Assembly (NCBI GenBank): GCA_017619375.1
Contig: JAFZSL010000030.1
Span: 1 to 42,014, forward strand
Direction: 5' to 3'
DNA: 42,014 bases
Source: Prevotella sp.
GTDB lineage: Bacteria > Bacteroidota > Bacteroidia > Bacteroidales > Bacteroidaceae
Made by a program: the position numbers and the translations under genes. The notes beneath the pieces are model-generated. The model worked only from the letters and a program-made list of their open reading frames with translations, did not search any database and was not told the DNA's origin. Below are positions 8,342-16,387 of this stretch, piece after piece (position 1 is the first letter of the stretch; each line of letters starts with the position of its first letter).

Positions 8342-8364
8342 GGATTTTCTTTTTTATTCGACTG

Positions 8365-8372
8365 CAAAAATA
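8365..8372 (-). promoter_or_regulatory. -7 promoter box of the secreted unknown gene
   Basis: TATTTTTG on the minus strand, 24 nt before the ATG. The surrounding 17 nt (plus strand TGCAAAAATACCATTTT) are identical to those at the promoter of the hydrolase gene near 22230, which supports real promoter function. Confidence 0.5.
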
Positions 8373-8502
8373 CCATTTTATATGTAAATTCCATCTGTTT
8401 CCTCATAAAAATCAGCGATGACGGCAAAAAAGTGTGATTTCCGCTGTTCCTGGGGGACTTGCCAGAAGAACGTCCCCTTTTTGAACTTTCTAGGCTCAAT
8501 TC

Positions 8503-10113
8503 TTATCGGTTCCCACTATATTCAAACCAATCTATATCCACATACCCATTGTCCACCTCTTGGTCGCATTGTGCAAAGAGTCCGAGCATGACACCGGTAA
8601 AGCCACCGATAGTCTCGGTACTGAGAAAGCGGTACTCCATTTTGGCTAATTGTGTGAAGTTGATTCCATCGGACGAAACCATCATATAGTAGAAGTCCTT
8701 GTCGGATGTGATACGCAGATACGCAAGGTTGCCCGTCACAGAAATCTCTTTTTCTACGTGACAGGTCTGCCCCAGTCTTACATTCGATTTGACGAAAACT
8801 TTTCCGTCTCTTCTCTCGGCCACCACATCATAGTGGTTCAAAGGTGCGGCATAGGCTGTAACACCGGCTTGCATCCCTTCACAGAGGTGAGATAGGTCGA
8901 ATAGTGCTGTTGCCGAGAATGCCAGTTCTGTTTGTCTGCAAGCGATGAAAGTCGGTGATGCTGTTTCACTGAGGTTTGTGGTGGTGGGATGGAGCCTGAG
9001 CCACCCTTTGCGGTCGGTTAGCGAATATTTGGTATAGTCAGGATTGCACAGACTCATCCATCCCATGGGCAGCCCTAAGGAGTGGTGACTGTCTTTTGGG
9101 GCATTGCGTCTGATGTAATTGAATTCTTCTTTTATAGGGTCTTGAGCCAGTGGAACCAACGGGAGTGTTCTACATTTCATCTCTGTCTGCAATGTTCCGT
9201 CCCCATTTACAACAGGCCAGTCGCCTTGACTCCAACGCACGGGAGCAAGCATTGTCTCTCGACCCATTACATGTTGCAGATAGCCACTGGTCCGGTATCC
9301 AAGACATATCATCCACCAGGAAGAGTCGGGTGCTTGCACCAGGTCGGCATGCCCTAAACCCTGTATCGGACTGTTCTGCATCTTCATGTTGAAATGTGAG
9401 AGGATGGGATTGGCGGGGTTTGACTCATAGGGGCCATAAAGACTCTTGCTGCGCAGGATGTTCACATGATGCCCATGCTCAGTGCCACCCTCGGCCAACA
9501 ACAGGTAGTAGTAGCCGTCTTTCTTGTAGATGTGCGGTCCTTCAGGATATCGTCCTCCAAGGCCTGTGCCCAGGTGATGGATCTCACCCAGTTGCTTGCC
9601 CGTCTCCACATCAATCTCGCAGATTTTGATGTCGCCTTCCTTCCAAAGGAAATAGCATTTGTCTTCGTCAAAGAAGAGTGTAGGGTCACAACTGCCTATG
9701 GCAAAGTCAATCACGATGGGGTCCGACCACTCCCCTGCAGGGTTGTCTGTCCAGACATAGAAATGACAACGCGAGGGAAAGACCGTTGTCACCATATAAA
9801 AACGCCCATTGTTGTAGCGGATGGTTGGGGCATAGATGCCACTATTTCCATCAGTGTTCCTTAAGTCCACCTGATTGGGCCTTGTCAGGCAGTTGCCAAC
9901 TTGTTCCCAGTTCACCAAGTCCTTACTGTGGAATACAGGCACTCCGGGGAAGTATTGGAACGTGCTGTTTACAAGATAAAAGTCGTCACCGGCACGACAC
10001 ACGCTTGGATCGGCATGAAAACCTGGAAGCACGGGATTCCTGTATCCCTGGCCACAAACGCCAAGCGTCTGCATCAGCAAGGCTATGATTATTGTTGTTT
10101 TCAAATGTCTCAT
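8503..10113 (-). CDS. Glycoside hydrolase family 43 (beta-xylosidase / arabinofuranosidase type), exported
   Basis: 536 residues with a signal peptide at about 1-22. The five-bladed propeller catalytic domain covers about 23-310. The three family 43 carboxylates are visible: Asp35 (FHADPSV, general base), Asp143 (GSCDPTLFFDED, pKa modulator) and Glu191 (RYPEGPHIYKKDG, general acid). Residues about 330-536 form a C-terminal beta-sandwich of the GH43_C2/concanavalin-like type (ETASPTFIACRQ, VDIDWFEYS at the end). Members remove xylose or arabinose from xylan side chains and oligosaccharides; the exact substrate cannot be fixed here. It follows an unknown gene (10133-10864) by 19 bp and may share its transcript. 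There is no SusCD pair nearby. Confidence 0.93.
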   Translation of the reverse strand: MRHLKTTIIIALLMQTLGVCGQGYRNPVLPGFHADPSVCRAGDDFYLVNSTFQYFPGVPVFHSKDLVNWEQVGNCLTRPNQVDLRNTDGNSGIYAPTIRYNNGRFYMVTTVFPSRCHFYVWTDNPAGEWSDPIVIDFAIGSCDPTLFFDEDKCYFLWKEGDIKICEIDVETGKQLGEIHHLGTGLGGRYPEGPHIYKKDGYYYLLLAEGGTEHGHHVNILRSKSLYGPYESNPANPILSHFNMKMQNSPIQGLGHADLVQAPDSSWWMICLGYRTSGYLQHVMGRETMLAPVRWSQGDWPVVNGDGTLQTEMKCRTLPLVPLAQDPIKEEFNYIRRNAPKDSHHSLGLPMGWMSLCNPDYTKYSLTDRKGWLRLHPTTTNLSETASPTFIACRQTELAFSATALFDLSHLCEGMQAGVTAYAAPLNHYDVVAERRDGKVFVKSNVRLGQTCHVEKEISVTGNLAYLRITSDKDFYYMMVSSDGINFTQLAKMEYRFLSTETIGGFTGVMLGLFAQCDQEVDNGYVDIDWFEYSGNR

Positions 10114-10132
10114 TCTCTTGTATGTTTCTATT

Positions 10133-10864
10133 TTACGTTATTTCACCAATTGACAATTTGTTTGCAGTCACTTTTAGGTGAGCAGATTCAAATTCTGCGA
10201 CTATATACCCATTGTCAATATAGATTCTGCTTTCAGCCATATAGTCGTTTCCATAATCAATATCGGTTTCAATCCTGAGTAGGCCAGAAAATAAGAACTG
10301 GATGGTATGCGTATGGTTGTCTTTGCTCCATGCTGCGATTTGAGTGTCAACGATGACTTCCAAGGCATCATCTTCTCGATGATATGACATTGACCCTATC
10401 ACAGCATCATGCAGGTTCCATTCGTCTTCACCATAGAAATCTTGCAATTTGTCTACTCCAATGATTCTTTCTTTTGCTTCTAGGGCGATGCCTGTCGTCC
10501 TTTCCATGGCAATTTGTTTCAGGAAGGAGTCGTAATTATATTGGATGTCATTACGCATTTCTTTACAATGGCTGTACTTTATTGCCTCTTCGAAATATAA
10601 CTTCTTGGGTGCATACGCCCAACTGTCGCGTGCATGGTAAGCCATCCACATGCAAATGAAGCCATAGCAAGATGGTCTCTCCTTGAGTTCCTGTGCGAAC
10701 AAATATGCAGCACCCATTTTGTGCAAAGAACAAGATGGCACATAACTCGTGAGTTCCTTCCATCGAGCGAGCACATCGTCAATGGGCTTGTCGAAGACAT
10801 CCTCCACCAGAGTTATGACCAACATACATGGGTCGGATATGTATGAACCTATTTCCCTTTTCAT
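10133..10864 (-). CDS. Soluble protein of unknown function, two-part, immunity-protein-like C-terminus
   Basis: 243 residues from the ATG at 10862-10864; a TTG three codons upstream with GGAG 5 nt before it is an alternative start. No signal peptide or membrane segment. The first about 145 residues look alpha-helical and rich in Trp, Tyr and Cys (CYGFICMWMAYHARDSWAYAP). The last about 95 look like a beta-domain beginning WNLHDAVIGSMSYHREDDA and continuing IQFLFSGLLRIETDIDYG. That 'LHD...' beta pattern resembles small immunity or SMI-like proteins, but I cannot name a family, and no toxin gene is adjacent. The GH43 gene follows by 19 bp. A possible -7 box TATATTTG is at 11033-11040 on the minus strand. 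Confidence 0.65.
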   Translation of the reverse strand: MKREIGSYISDPCMLVITLVEDVFDKPIDDVLARWKELTSYVPSCSLHKMGAAYLFAQELKERPSCYGFICMWMAYHARDSWAYAPKKLYFEEAIKYSHCKEMRNDIQYNYDSFLKQIAMERTTGIALEAKERIIGVDKLQDFYGEDEWNLHDAVIGSMSYHREDDALEVIVDTQIAAWSKDNHTHTIQFLFSGLLRIETDIDYGNDYMAESRIYIDNGYIVAEFESAHLKVTANKLSIGEIT

Positions 10865-10873
10865 TTTTATCAA

Positions 10874-11128
10874 GGATTCTCCAAAACTATTGAGCCATAA
10901 TTCCGCAGCACTTTAGTTAAACATTTTTTATAAGTTCTTGAGCAACAAAAGTTGACGAGAATTATGCCATGTCGGAATCTTCACTTGTCTTAGTGCTGCA
11001 AAACAAAACAAGCAAAATCATCAATGGCATGGCAAATATAAGCATAAAATTTCAGAAAACTACCCCATTCAGAGGAATTTTTCACGAAATGGTCTTCTAC
11101 ATCGTTGACACTCTTTCCCTCCTGTCAA
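10874..11128. other. Gene-free stretch
   Basis: About 255 bp, A/T-rich. A weak plus-strand open frame crosses it but has no promoter or recognisable protein. The only signal seen is a minus-strand -7-like box, TATATTTG, at 11033-11040, without a good -33 element. No strong terminator for the gene ending at 11129 was found. Confidence 0.4.
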
Positions 11129-12208
11129 TCATGACAATTGTGATAGAGATGGCTTTTTATGTGTATTTCCGTTGGATTCGATAACTGTCTGTATGTCAAA
11201 TAATGTGTTATAAGTTGGTTTCAATGATGATAAAGGAGTGAGGTTGTCGGTACATCTATCCTCAATAACTTCAACAAATGCAGCGATTTCATTATAATAG
11301 CCTTGAGTATAGACTTGGTTGTTCGCTAATATGGACGTGAAATTGTTGCGCTGAAAGAGGATTTCTTTCGTCTCGTGACGTAGACGCAGTTTTTCTGTCG
11401 GGATGCCGAGAATGGTGGCGGGATTGGGCGTAAAAGCCAACGATTCCATTTGAGAGAGATGATAGACACCAGAACGGGTGCAGATTTTCAGGGACTCTTC
11501 GGCAGTAGACCATGAGTAGGTGGTTGAGAGTTCAAGGGTGCCGATGATATGCGGATGTTGGAGCATGAGGATGAACGAATCTTTGGCGATTTGGCGGCAA
11601 ACGAGGATTTCTGGCTGTCCGAATAGATAACATACGAGGTCGAGGGGATGGATGTATAAATCATGCAAAACGTTGCCTTCGGGATAGGCTCCTGTGAGGT
11701 AATGTAAATCGTAGTTAATAAGACGCTCTTTGCGGAGACGTTGTTTTAGGATTTGTACAGCGGGAGCATAGCGTTTCTGCAGTCCTACCATTGCGACGAG
11801 CGAGCCATATTGCTGCTGTAGGGCAATGAGTGTATCGAGTTCTTTCAGTGTCCGGCAGGGCGGCTTCTCAATAAAAAGTGATTTGCCACTCTGCAGCACT
11901 TGTGTGGCAATGGAGAAATGGGCCGACGGTGAGGCAGAAACGATGACGCCCTTGATGTCCTCGTCGTTCAGAATCTCATCGAGCGAATTCGTGCCCTTTA
12001 CTCTAAATTTTTCCTCTATAAGTTTTGCCTTCCGTTCCGACGTGACGCAGATGTATTTCAAGGGTACGCCGAGGTGGTGCAATACAGGATAGAGGTTGGT
12101 GAGCGAGTGCTGGCCCATACCCACGAAGGCATAATGATATTGGTACGTTTGGCGCAGGAACCGCTCCGTGCGCATACGTTTGTATCGGTTGATGATTTCT
12201 TGTATCAT
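11129..12208 (-). CDS. Gfo/Idh/MocA-family oxidoreductase
   Basis: 359 residues. The N-terminal Rossmann fold begins at about residue 25 (YAFVGMGQHSLTNLYPVL, glycine-rich NAD(P) loop). The family hallmark Glu114-Lys115-Pro116-Pro117 (LFIEKPPCRTL) follows SPSAHFSIATQVLQSGKS. The C-terminal catalytic/dimerisation part contains NVLHDLYIHPLDLVCYLFG. Such enzymes oxidise or reduce sugar carbons with NAD(P). An unusual basic N-terminal extension of about 24 residues precedes the Rossmann fold. The start overlaps the radical SAM gene by ATGA (12205-12208), so the two are translationally coupled and probably act on the same substrate, perhaps a modified sugar or polyol. Substrate unknown. Confidence 0.87.
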   Translation of the reverse strand: MIQEIINRYKRMRTERFLRQTYQYHYAFVGMGQHSLTNLYPVLHHLGVPLKYICVTSERKAKLIEEKFRVKGTNSLDEILNDEDIKGVIVSASPSAHFSIATQVLQSGKSLFIEKPPCRTLKELDTLIALQQQYGSLVAMVGLQKRYAPAVQILKQRLRKERLINYDLHYLTGAYPEGNVLHDLYIHPLDLVCYLFGQPEILVCRQIAKDSFILMLQHPHIIGTLELSTTYSWSTAEESLKICTRSGVYHLSQMESLAFTPNPATILGIPTEKLRLRHETKEILFQRNNFTSILANNQVYTQGYYNEIAAFVEVIEDRCTDNLTPLSSLKPTYNTLFDIQTVIESNGNTHKKPSLSQLS

Positions 12209-13266
12209 TGTATTGCTTTTAGATGTTTACGATAGGTTTGCTTGGGGTCTGCCGTCCACTGATACGGGCCGTAGAACCTTTCAATGAGCCACTTGGGCAG
12301 TAACCGCTCAAAGTTGCGCACGAGGATGATGTCGTACTTGCGGTGGAAGTTAATCCAGCAATCATTGCAATGGTGAGAGTAGTAACATTGAGTCTGACGG
12401 GCCGACGCTCCGTTGAAAATCTCGTCAAGCGTTTGCTCGTGAATGTTCCCCAACACCACGTCAAGATTTTGGCAGAGGGGAACGTCTCCATTGCTATGCA
12501 CGACAAGGCTGCTCATGATGCTTTGACAGCGCAGTCGAAGATGCCCGTTTCGCCATTCATCATAGAGTGCCACGAAGTCGTAGTTTTCCTGCGTGTTGTG
12601 GATGTTCTGGGGAATCTGCTTCACGAAATTCGACGCCGTCAGCAGTTCGCTCGTTGTATCAAAGAAGGCCATTGTACTGTAGATGCCTATGCGAATGTCT
12701 ATGCCGTAATGCTTGGCAACGTCTATGACATACGCCATATCTTCAAACGTGTTCCATGGTGAAAGGCAGAACATCAACGACAAGGGTACTTCATCTTTGA
12801 GAGTTTCCACCACTTTAATCACTCGGTCGTAGCCGTCACAGCCCCGCATTTGCTGGTAAGTCTCGTGGTCACCGTCGAGAGAGACGTACAGATGACGGGG
12901 GTGATAGCGACGGACGGCATCTATGACGAGACGGGGCGCGAGACAGTTGGATAGTAGCGTGTAGTTAGGGTGATTCTCTTGAAACCAGTCCATGATTTCA
13001 TCTGCCTGCGGGTGTAGGATGAACTCGCCCCCCTCCAGTCCTACGGTGGTTCTCTTGATCACACATCGGCTCTGCATGATACGTTGAATGTCTTCGAGCG
13101 AAAGATGCTCCACTGGCCGTTTCTGCCAGATGTTGCAGTGTTTGCACTTCGATTGACAGAGCGTAGTCGAGTAAATCATCAGTTGTGAGAGTCGCTTGTG
13201 TCTTGGCCTCATGACGTTGTTCAAATAGAGTAGTCCATTATAGGCGTAATCATGAATACTATACAT
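12205..13266 (-). CDS. Radical SAM protein with SPASM-like C-terminal cysteines
   Basis: 353 residues. The radical SAM [4Fe-4S] motif is Cys37-x3-Cys41-x2-Cys44 (TLCQSKCKHCNIW), followed by the glycine-rich SAM-binding segment TVGLEGGEFILHP and strands such as RHLYVSLDGDHE. A C-terminal SPASM/twitch-like region holds further cysteines (DVPLCQNLDVVLGNI, then CYYSHHCNDCW), suggesting auxiliary cluster(s). Members modify peptides or dehydrogenate small molecules such as sugars and inositols. No precursor peptide is visible next to it, while an NAD(P)-dependent oxidoreductase is coupled downstream, so a small-molecule substrate is more likely. It lies 65 bp after the sigma/beta-barrel fusion gene, with an inverted repeat and promoter-like box between. 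Confidence 0.88.
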   Translation of the reverse strand: MYSIHDYAYNGLLYLNNVMRPRHKRLSQLMIYSTTLCQSKCKHCNIWQKRPVEHLSLEDIQRIMQSRCVIKRTTVGLEGGEFILHPQADEIMDWFQENHPNYTLLSNCLAPRLVIDAVRRYHPRHLYVSLDGDHETYQQMRGCDGYDRVIKVVETLKDEVPLSLMFCLSPWNTFEDMAYVIDVAKHYGIDIRIGIYSTMAFFDTTSELLTASNFVKQIPQNIHNTQENYDFVALYDEWRNGHLRLRCQSIMSSLVVHSNGDVPLCQNLDVVLGNIHEQTLDEIFNGASARQTQCYYSHHCNDCWINFHRKYDIILVRNFERLLPKWLIERFYGPYQWTADPKQTYRKHLKAIQ

Positions 13267-13269
13267 ACA

Positions 13270-13319
13270 ATTCGTTGCAATTTTGTTCTCTACTTATAAA
13301 GTCCAAAATTGCAACGAAT
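13270..13319 (-). promoter_or_regulatory. 16-bp perfect inverted repeat enclosing a promoter-like box before the radical SAM gene
   Basis: The arms are ATTCGTTGCAATTTTG (13270-13285) and its exact reverse complement (13304-13319), with an 18-nt loop. On the minus strand the loop region carries GGACTTTATA-N2-TAGAGA (13304 down to 13287). The same two blocks with the same 2-nt spacing occur at 15042-15059 before the ECF fusion gene. It could be an ECF-dependent promoter flanked by operator arms, or a terminator for the gene ending at 13331. Confidence 0.6.
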
Positions 13320-13330
13320 GACTGCGCCGA

Positions 13331-14944
13331 TTACCAAGTAAATCTGATGCCTAAGGGCATGGAAAAGTTGAACGGATGCTCTGTGCGGTATGTTTCAATT
13401 TGTGTCCCAGTCGGGATGAAGTATTGCAGGCTTGGCTCTGCGAACAGTCCGATGTTGGGAGTGAAATTGTATTGTAAGCCAAGGCCCGTGCCGACCGACC
13501 ACTGCCACGGAGCGCGGATGGTGGTCTTTTCGGTTGTTTCCAATGCGCCATGCAAGTAGTAACTTGTGTTGAGTGGCGAGGAAACAGGAATCTCCGTGGT
13601 AACACCAAGACTACCGTAGAGACTCCACGCCTTTCTGTTGTATATGTTGTAGATGCCCTTTACGGGAATGCCGAGGTAGTGGATGGTCTGCTGTTCGTTG
13701 ATGGTATTGCCATTTGAACCCATCTCAAACTCAGACCTTAGCCGACAATAACTCACCCCGGTTTCCAACCCAAAGCGATTGTTCAACCTATACTTCAACG
13801 CCAAAGAGAGATTGATTGGCATGTAGTGGTGGCTCTTGCGGATAATCTTGTCTGTGCCTGTACCTGTGGCATCGCCTGCATTATTTAAGGCAATATTCAT
13901 GATGACTCTCCGGCTATGGCTATTGCCGTCGTCAGGATTTTCTGCCAAGAAGGCTGCATAGTCGCTCCAGTTCTCAAAAGTGACGGGCGATGGCGGTTCA
14001 CCGGTGATTGCCAACGTCGGTGTTTCCGTGAAGCCGTATGGGCGGCTCGCATTTTGCTCACCCATACCTCCTGTATATGCAAGGTCTATCGACCACTTTT
14101 GTTTGTTGTGGGGGCTTGATACTGGTTTGCCGGGGAACAAGTCTGCAATGTTGTAATGAGGCAGATTTTGTTGGTCTGTTATATATGTCGTATCTGCTTG
14201 TTCATTATTCTTTATGGTGTCTGGAATGGTTTGCTCCTGCGCAATCATGTTTGACAAGGAGTCAGGCATAATGGAATCATGAGCCTGAGTGATGACAGGC
14301 TGGAGCGTATCAATTGGCGTATGATGTACGGGGATATGAACAATCACAGGCTCTTGTGCCTGTTCTGTTGATGGCTCGTTTGTAGGTGTTTTTTGCTTAG
14401 GCGTGTCTTTCTGCTTGGATATAACAGGTTTTTCGACAGTTTTGTCTTCCCTCTTGAGCAGAAAGAATGTGAGAGGCATAAGCAACAACAGAAGCACGGC
14501 TGCCCAATATTGCTGCATCATCTTGCGGAGTATCTTCTTGGCCCGTGACAGTTGCGATGATGACGAATGTGGTTCAATGTTCAACATGGCTGCAATCTCA
14601 TTGTGCGATAGTCCTTCAAATACTGAAAGTCGGAACACTTTTCCGTATCCTTCTGGCAACTTGTCTATCAACTTCAATACCTCTTCCAGGGGAACACCTT
14701 TCACAGTGGTCTCTTCATTGGGAACCACCAATGATTCCGCTTCTTCTATTGGAACGAATGGAAGACTTTTCAAATGGTCTTTGTATTTCGAAGCCACGTT
14801 TCGCGTAATCGACATCATCCACGATTCGGCCTTTCGATTGTCTCGCAGACGGTCAAACGAAGTGAAGATAATTACAAAAGCATCGTGCAACACATCGTCC
14901 ACCGCCTGTTCGTTACTGACATAACGACGACATACACCCTTCAT
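13331..14944 (-). CDS. ECF sigma factor fused to a membrane segment and an outer-membrane-type beta-barrel
   Basis: The uninterrupted frame encodes 537 residues from the ATG at 14944. Residues 1-58 are sigma region 2 (EQAVDDVLHDAFVIIFTSF, AESWMMSITRNVASKY). About 85-143 are sigma region 4 (LPEGYGKVFRLSVFEGLSH, HNEIAAMLNIEPHSSSSQL). Residues 147-163 are one membrane segment (AAVLLLLLMPLTFFLL), then a Pro/Thr/Gln-rich linker to about 270, then a beta-barrel-like domain (KWSIDLAYTGGMGEQ, NRFGLETGVSYCRLRSEF, ending MPLGIRFTW). The same frame continues 28 codons upstream to a better start at 15028 but is broken by TGA at codon 11 (14996-14998). With that start the product would be 565 codons long. 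Internal initiation at 14944 would lose the start of region 2. The layout puts a sigma factor, inner membrane, periplasm and outer membrane in one chain. Confidence 0.85.
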   Translation of the reverse strand: MKGVCRRYVSNEQAVDDVLHDAFVIIFTSFDRLRDNRKAESWMMSITRNVASKYKDHLKSLPFVPIEEAESLVVPNEETTVKGVPLEEVLKLIDKLPEGYGKVFRLSVFEGLSHNEIAAMLNIEPHSSSSQLSRAKKILRKMMQQYWAAVLLLLLMPLTFFLLKREDKTVEKPVISKQKDTPKQKTPTNEPSTEQAQEPVIVHIPVHHTPIDTLQPVITQAHDSIMPDSLSNMIAQEQTIPDTIKNNEQADTTYITDQQNLPHYNIADLFPGKPVSSPHNKQKWSIDLAYTGGMGEQNASRPYGFTETPTLAITGEPPSPVTFENWSDYAAFLAENPDDGNSHSRRVIMNIALNNAGDATGTGTDKIIRKSHHYMPINLSLALKYRLNNRFGLETGVSYCRLRSEFEMGSNGNTINEQQTIHYLGIPVKGIYNIYNRKAWSLYGSLGVTTEIPVSSPLNTSYYLHGALETTEKTTIRAPWQWSVGTGLGLQYNFTPNIGLFAEPSLQYFIPTGTQIETYRTEHPFNFSMPLGIRFTW

Positions 14945-15028
14945 TCTTTGGGCGTATGTCTTATACAGTTCTCCGAGTGCATCTGTATCGCCTTGTCAGC
15001 ATCGTTCTATCAGCCGTGTTGTCTCCAT
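14945..15028 (-). pseudogene. N-terminal 28 codons of the sigma/beta-barrel fusion, interrupted by TGA at codon 11
   Basis: From the ATG at 15026-15028 the frame reads METTRLIERC, stop, QGDTDALGELYKTYAQR, then joins the main frame. This is the usual start of region 2 of such sigma factors, where an arginine normally stands at the stop position. A CGA to TGA transition explains it. The remaining 26 codons are conserved-looking, so the lesion is recent, a sequencing error, or tolerated. Confidence 0.8.
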
Positions 15029-15041
15029 CGTGAACATAACA

Positions 15042-15059
15042 TCTCTATCTATAAAGTCC
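15042..15059 (-). promoter_or_regulatory. Promoter-like box before the sigma/beta-barrel fusion gene
   Basis: The minus strand reads GGACTTTATA-N2-TAGAGA, 14 nt before the ATG at 15028, preceded by ATTTTC. The same blocks with equal spacing lie before the radical SAM gene (13287-13304). It does not match the housekeeping TAnnTTTG box, which suggests recognition by an ECF factor, perhaps this one. Confidence 0.5.
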
Positions 15060-15169
15060 GAAAATCACGAAAAGACTGCATGGAAAATACAACTTTTTTC
15101 AAACAAAGGTCATTTTATGTCTCTTATGCGACCAAATGACAGCTATATTGTTCATGTCTTCGTGTTCCC

Positions 15170-15370
15170 ATTCTCGGACTACCCTACAAGTACTTCAAGA
15201 ACGAAAGGACTGACGCTGCTATATAGGCGCTCTTCGACAAGCTCTACCATTCGGGTGGAGCGCAGTGGGTGGAGAACGGCGTGGCCATGAGCTTCAGCCT
15301 CTCCACTTTCCGCACCCATGCGAAGAACGCGGTGGAGGATAACAAGGCATTGGACAATGTGCTACACTAA
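15170..15370 (+). pseudogene. Gene remnant of unknown family
   Basis: In one plus-strand frame the DNA reads YKYFKNERTDAAI, a TAG at about 15224, then ALFDKLYHSGGAQWVENGV, AMSFSLSTFRTHAK and so on to a stop at 15368-15370. The composition is clearly protein-like and has no start codon, so it is the 3' end of a decayed gene. The sequence is not recognised. The rest of 15029-15536 holds no other gene. Confidence 0.45.
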
Positions 15371-15536
15371 ACGCCAAGAATATTTGGTCGCAAACAAAGC
15401 CAACAGAACAATTTATCGAATAGTTGAATGATATCACCATGGCGACCATTTGGAGGCATAGGTTCGCCCTGCCATCTGTGCTGGCATCAATTAATCAGTG
15501 AATGCTATTTATCTAAAGTATCTTAGATGAGGGGAA

Positions 15537-16256
15537 TTAATCCATCTCAAAGGTGACAGGGACGTTGCATTTCACTTTGACTGGAGTGCCATTTTCTGTG
15601 CCAGGCTTCCATTTTGGCATGAGTTTCACCACACGCAGTGCTTCGGCATCGAGAAGGGGATGGACACTCCGTATAACTTCAGGGTCGTTGATGTTGCCGT
15701 CGGTGTCTACGACAAAGCCAACCTCCACTCGCCCTTCTACGCCGTCTTTCTTTGCTTGTTCGGGATAATTCACGTTTTGATCCATAAAATCGAGGAGGGC
15801 TTGCCGACCGCCGGGGAATGAGGGATGGTGTTCTGCATCATCTAAAGATAATGTGTCGGGAAGGTCTATGAAGCCGGTGATTTGGCTTTCTATTGACACG
15901 GTGTCGGGGACAGTGTTCGAGTCTGTCGCACAGGGTTCTGCCGCAGTGTTGACTTCCGTCAAGGTGTCGGGGATGACATCCGCTTCGTCGGCAGTCTTAT
16001 TTGATACGTTACTATTACATGCCGTCAGGGCTGCCAGTCCTACGCTCACGCCCACCATGGCCACGGCCTTGCCTAATTGTCGGCGCAACTGAAGCTGTTG
16101 TTCGAGCCAGCGCACCTCGGATTCGCATTTCGGGCAGGTGCCGGCGCAGTCACCCTCATGGCGGCACTCCGTGGGCGCATATTTGATGTCGTTGGCCTTC
16201 GCCACTTGCATGCGCACCTCCTTGAGGGTGTTGCATATCTTTTTTCCTCTTTTCAT
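15537..16256 (-). CDS. TonB C-terminal-domain protein with cysteine-rich N-terminus
   Basis: 239 residues. The N-terminal about 50 residues are cytoplasmic and carry a compact cysteine motif (CRHEGDCAGTCPKCESEV) that looks like a small metal-binding knuckle. A hydrophobic segment follows at about 63-80 (AVAMVGVSVGLAALTAC), then a Thr/Asp-rich periplasmic linker and a TonB_C domain at about 145-239 (HHPSFPGGRQALLDFMDQN, YPEQAKKDGVEGRVEVGF, LMPKWKPGTENGTPVKVK). TonB domains pass energy to outer membrane receptors, but no exbBD genes are nearby and the N-terminal part is not a classical TonB anchor. It is divergent from the ECF sigma gene at 16510, with back-to-back -7 boxes between. Confidence 0.87.
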   Translation of the reverse strand: MKRGKKICNTLKEVRMQVAKANDIKYAPTECRHEGDCAGTCPKCESEVRWLEQQLQLRRQLGKAVAMVGVSVGLAALTACNSNVSNKTADEADVIPDTLTEVNTAAEPCATDSNTVPDTVSIESQITGFIDLPDTLSLDDAEHHPSFPGGRQALLDFMDQNVNYPEQAKKDGVEGRVEVGFVVDTDGNINDPEVIRSVHPLLDAEALRVVKLMPKWKPGTENGTPVKVKCNVPVTFEMD

Positions 16257-16387
16257 GATAGTATTCTCCTTTTCAAATAAAAAACGTTGTAGGGATATTG
16301 GTCAATGAGAAGACTTGCTCTTTGACAAGGCCTTTTATATACAACGTATTTTTTTCTTTTGTATTACAATTTCCAATTTCAAATTAG

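Noticed and set aside
10969-11184. A 71-codon plus-strand frame in the spacer before the Gfo/Idh gene
   Set aside because: No promoter, no recognisable protein, and its end overlaps the 3' part of a solid gene on the other strand.
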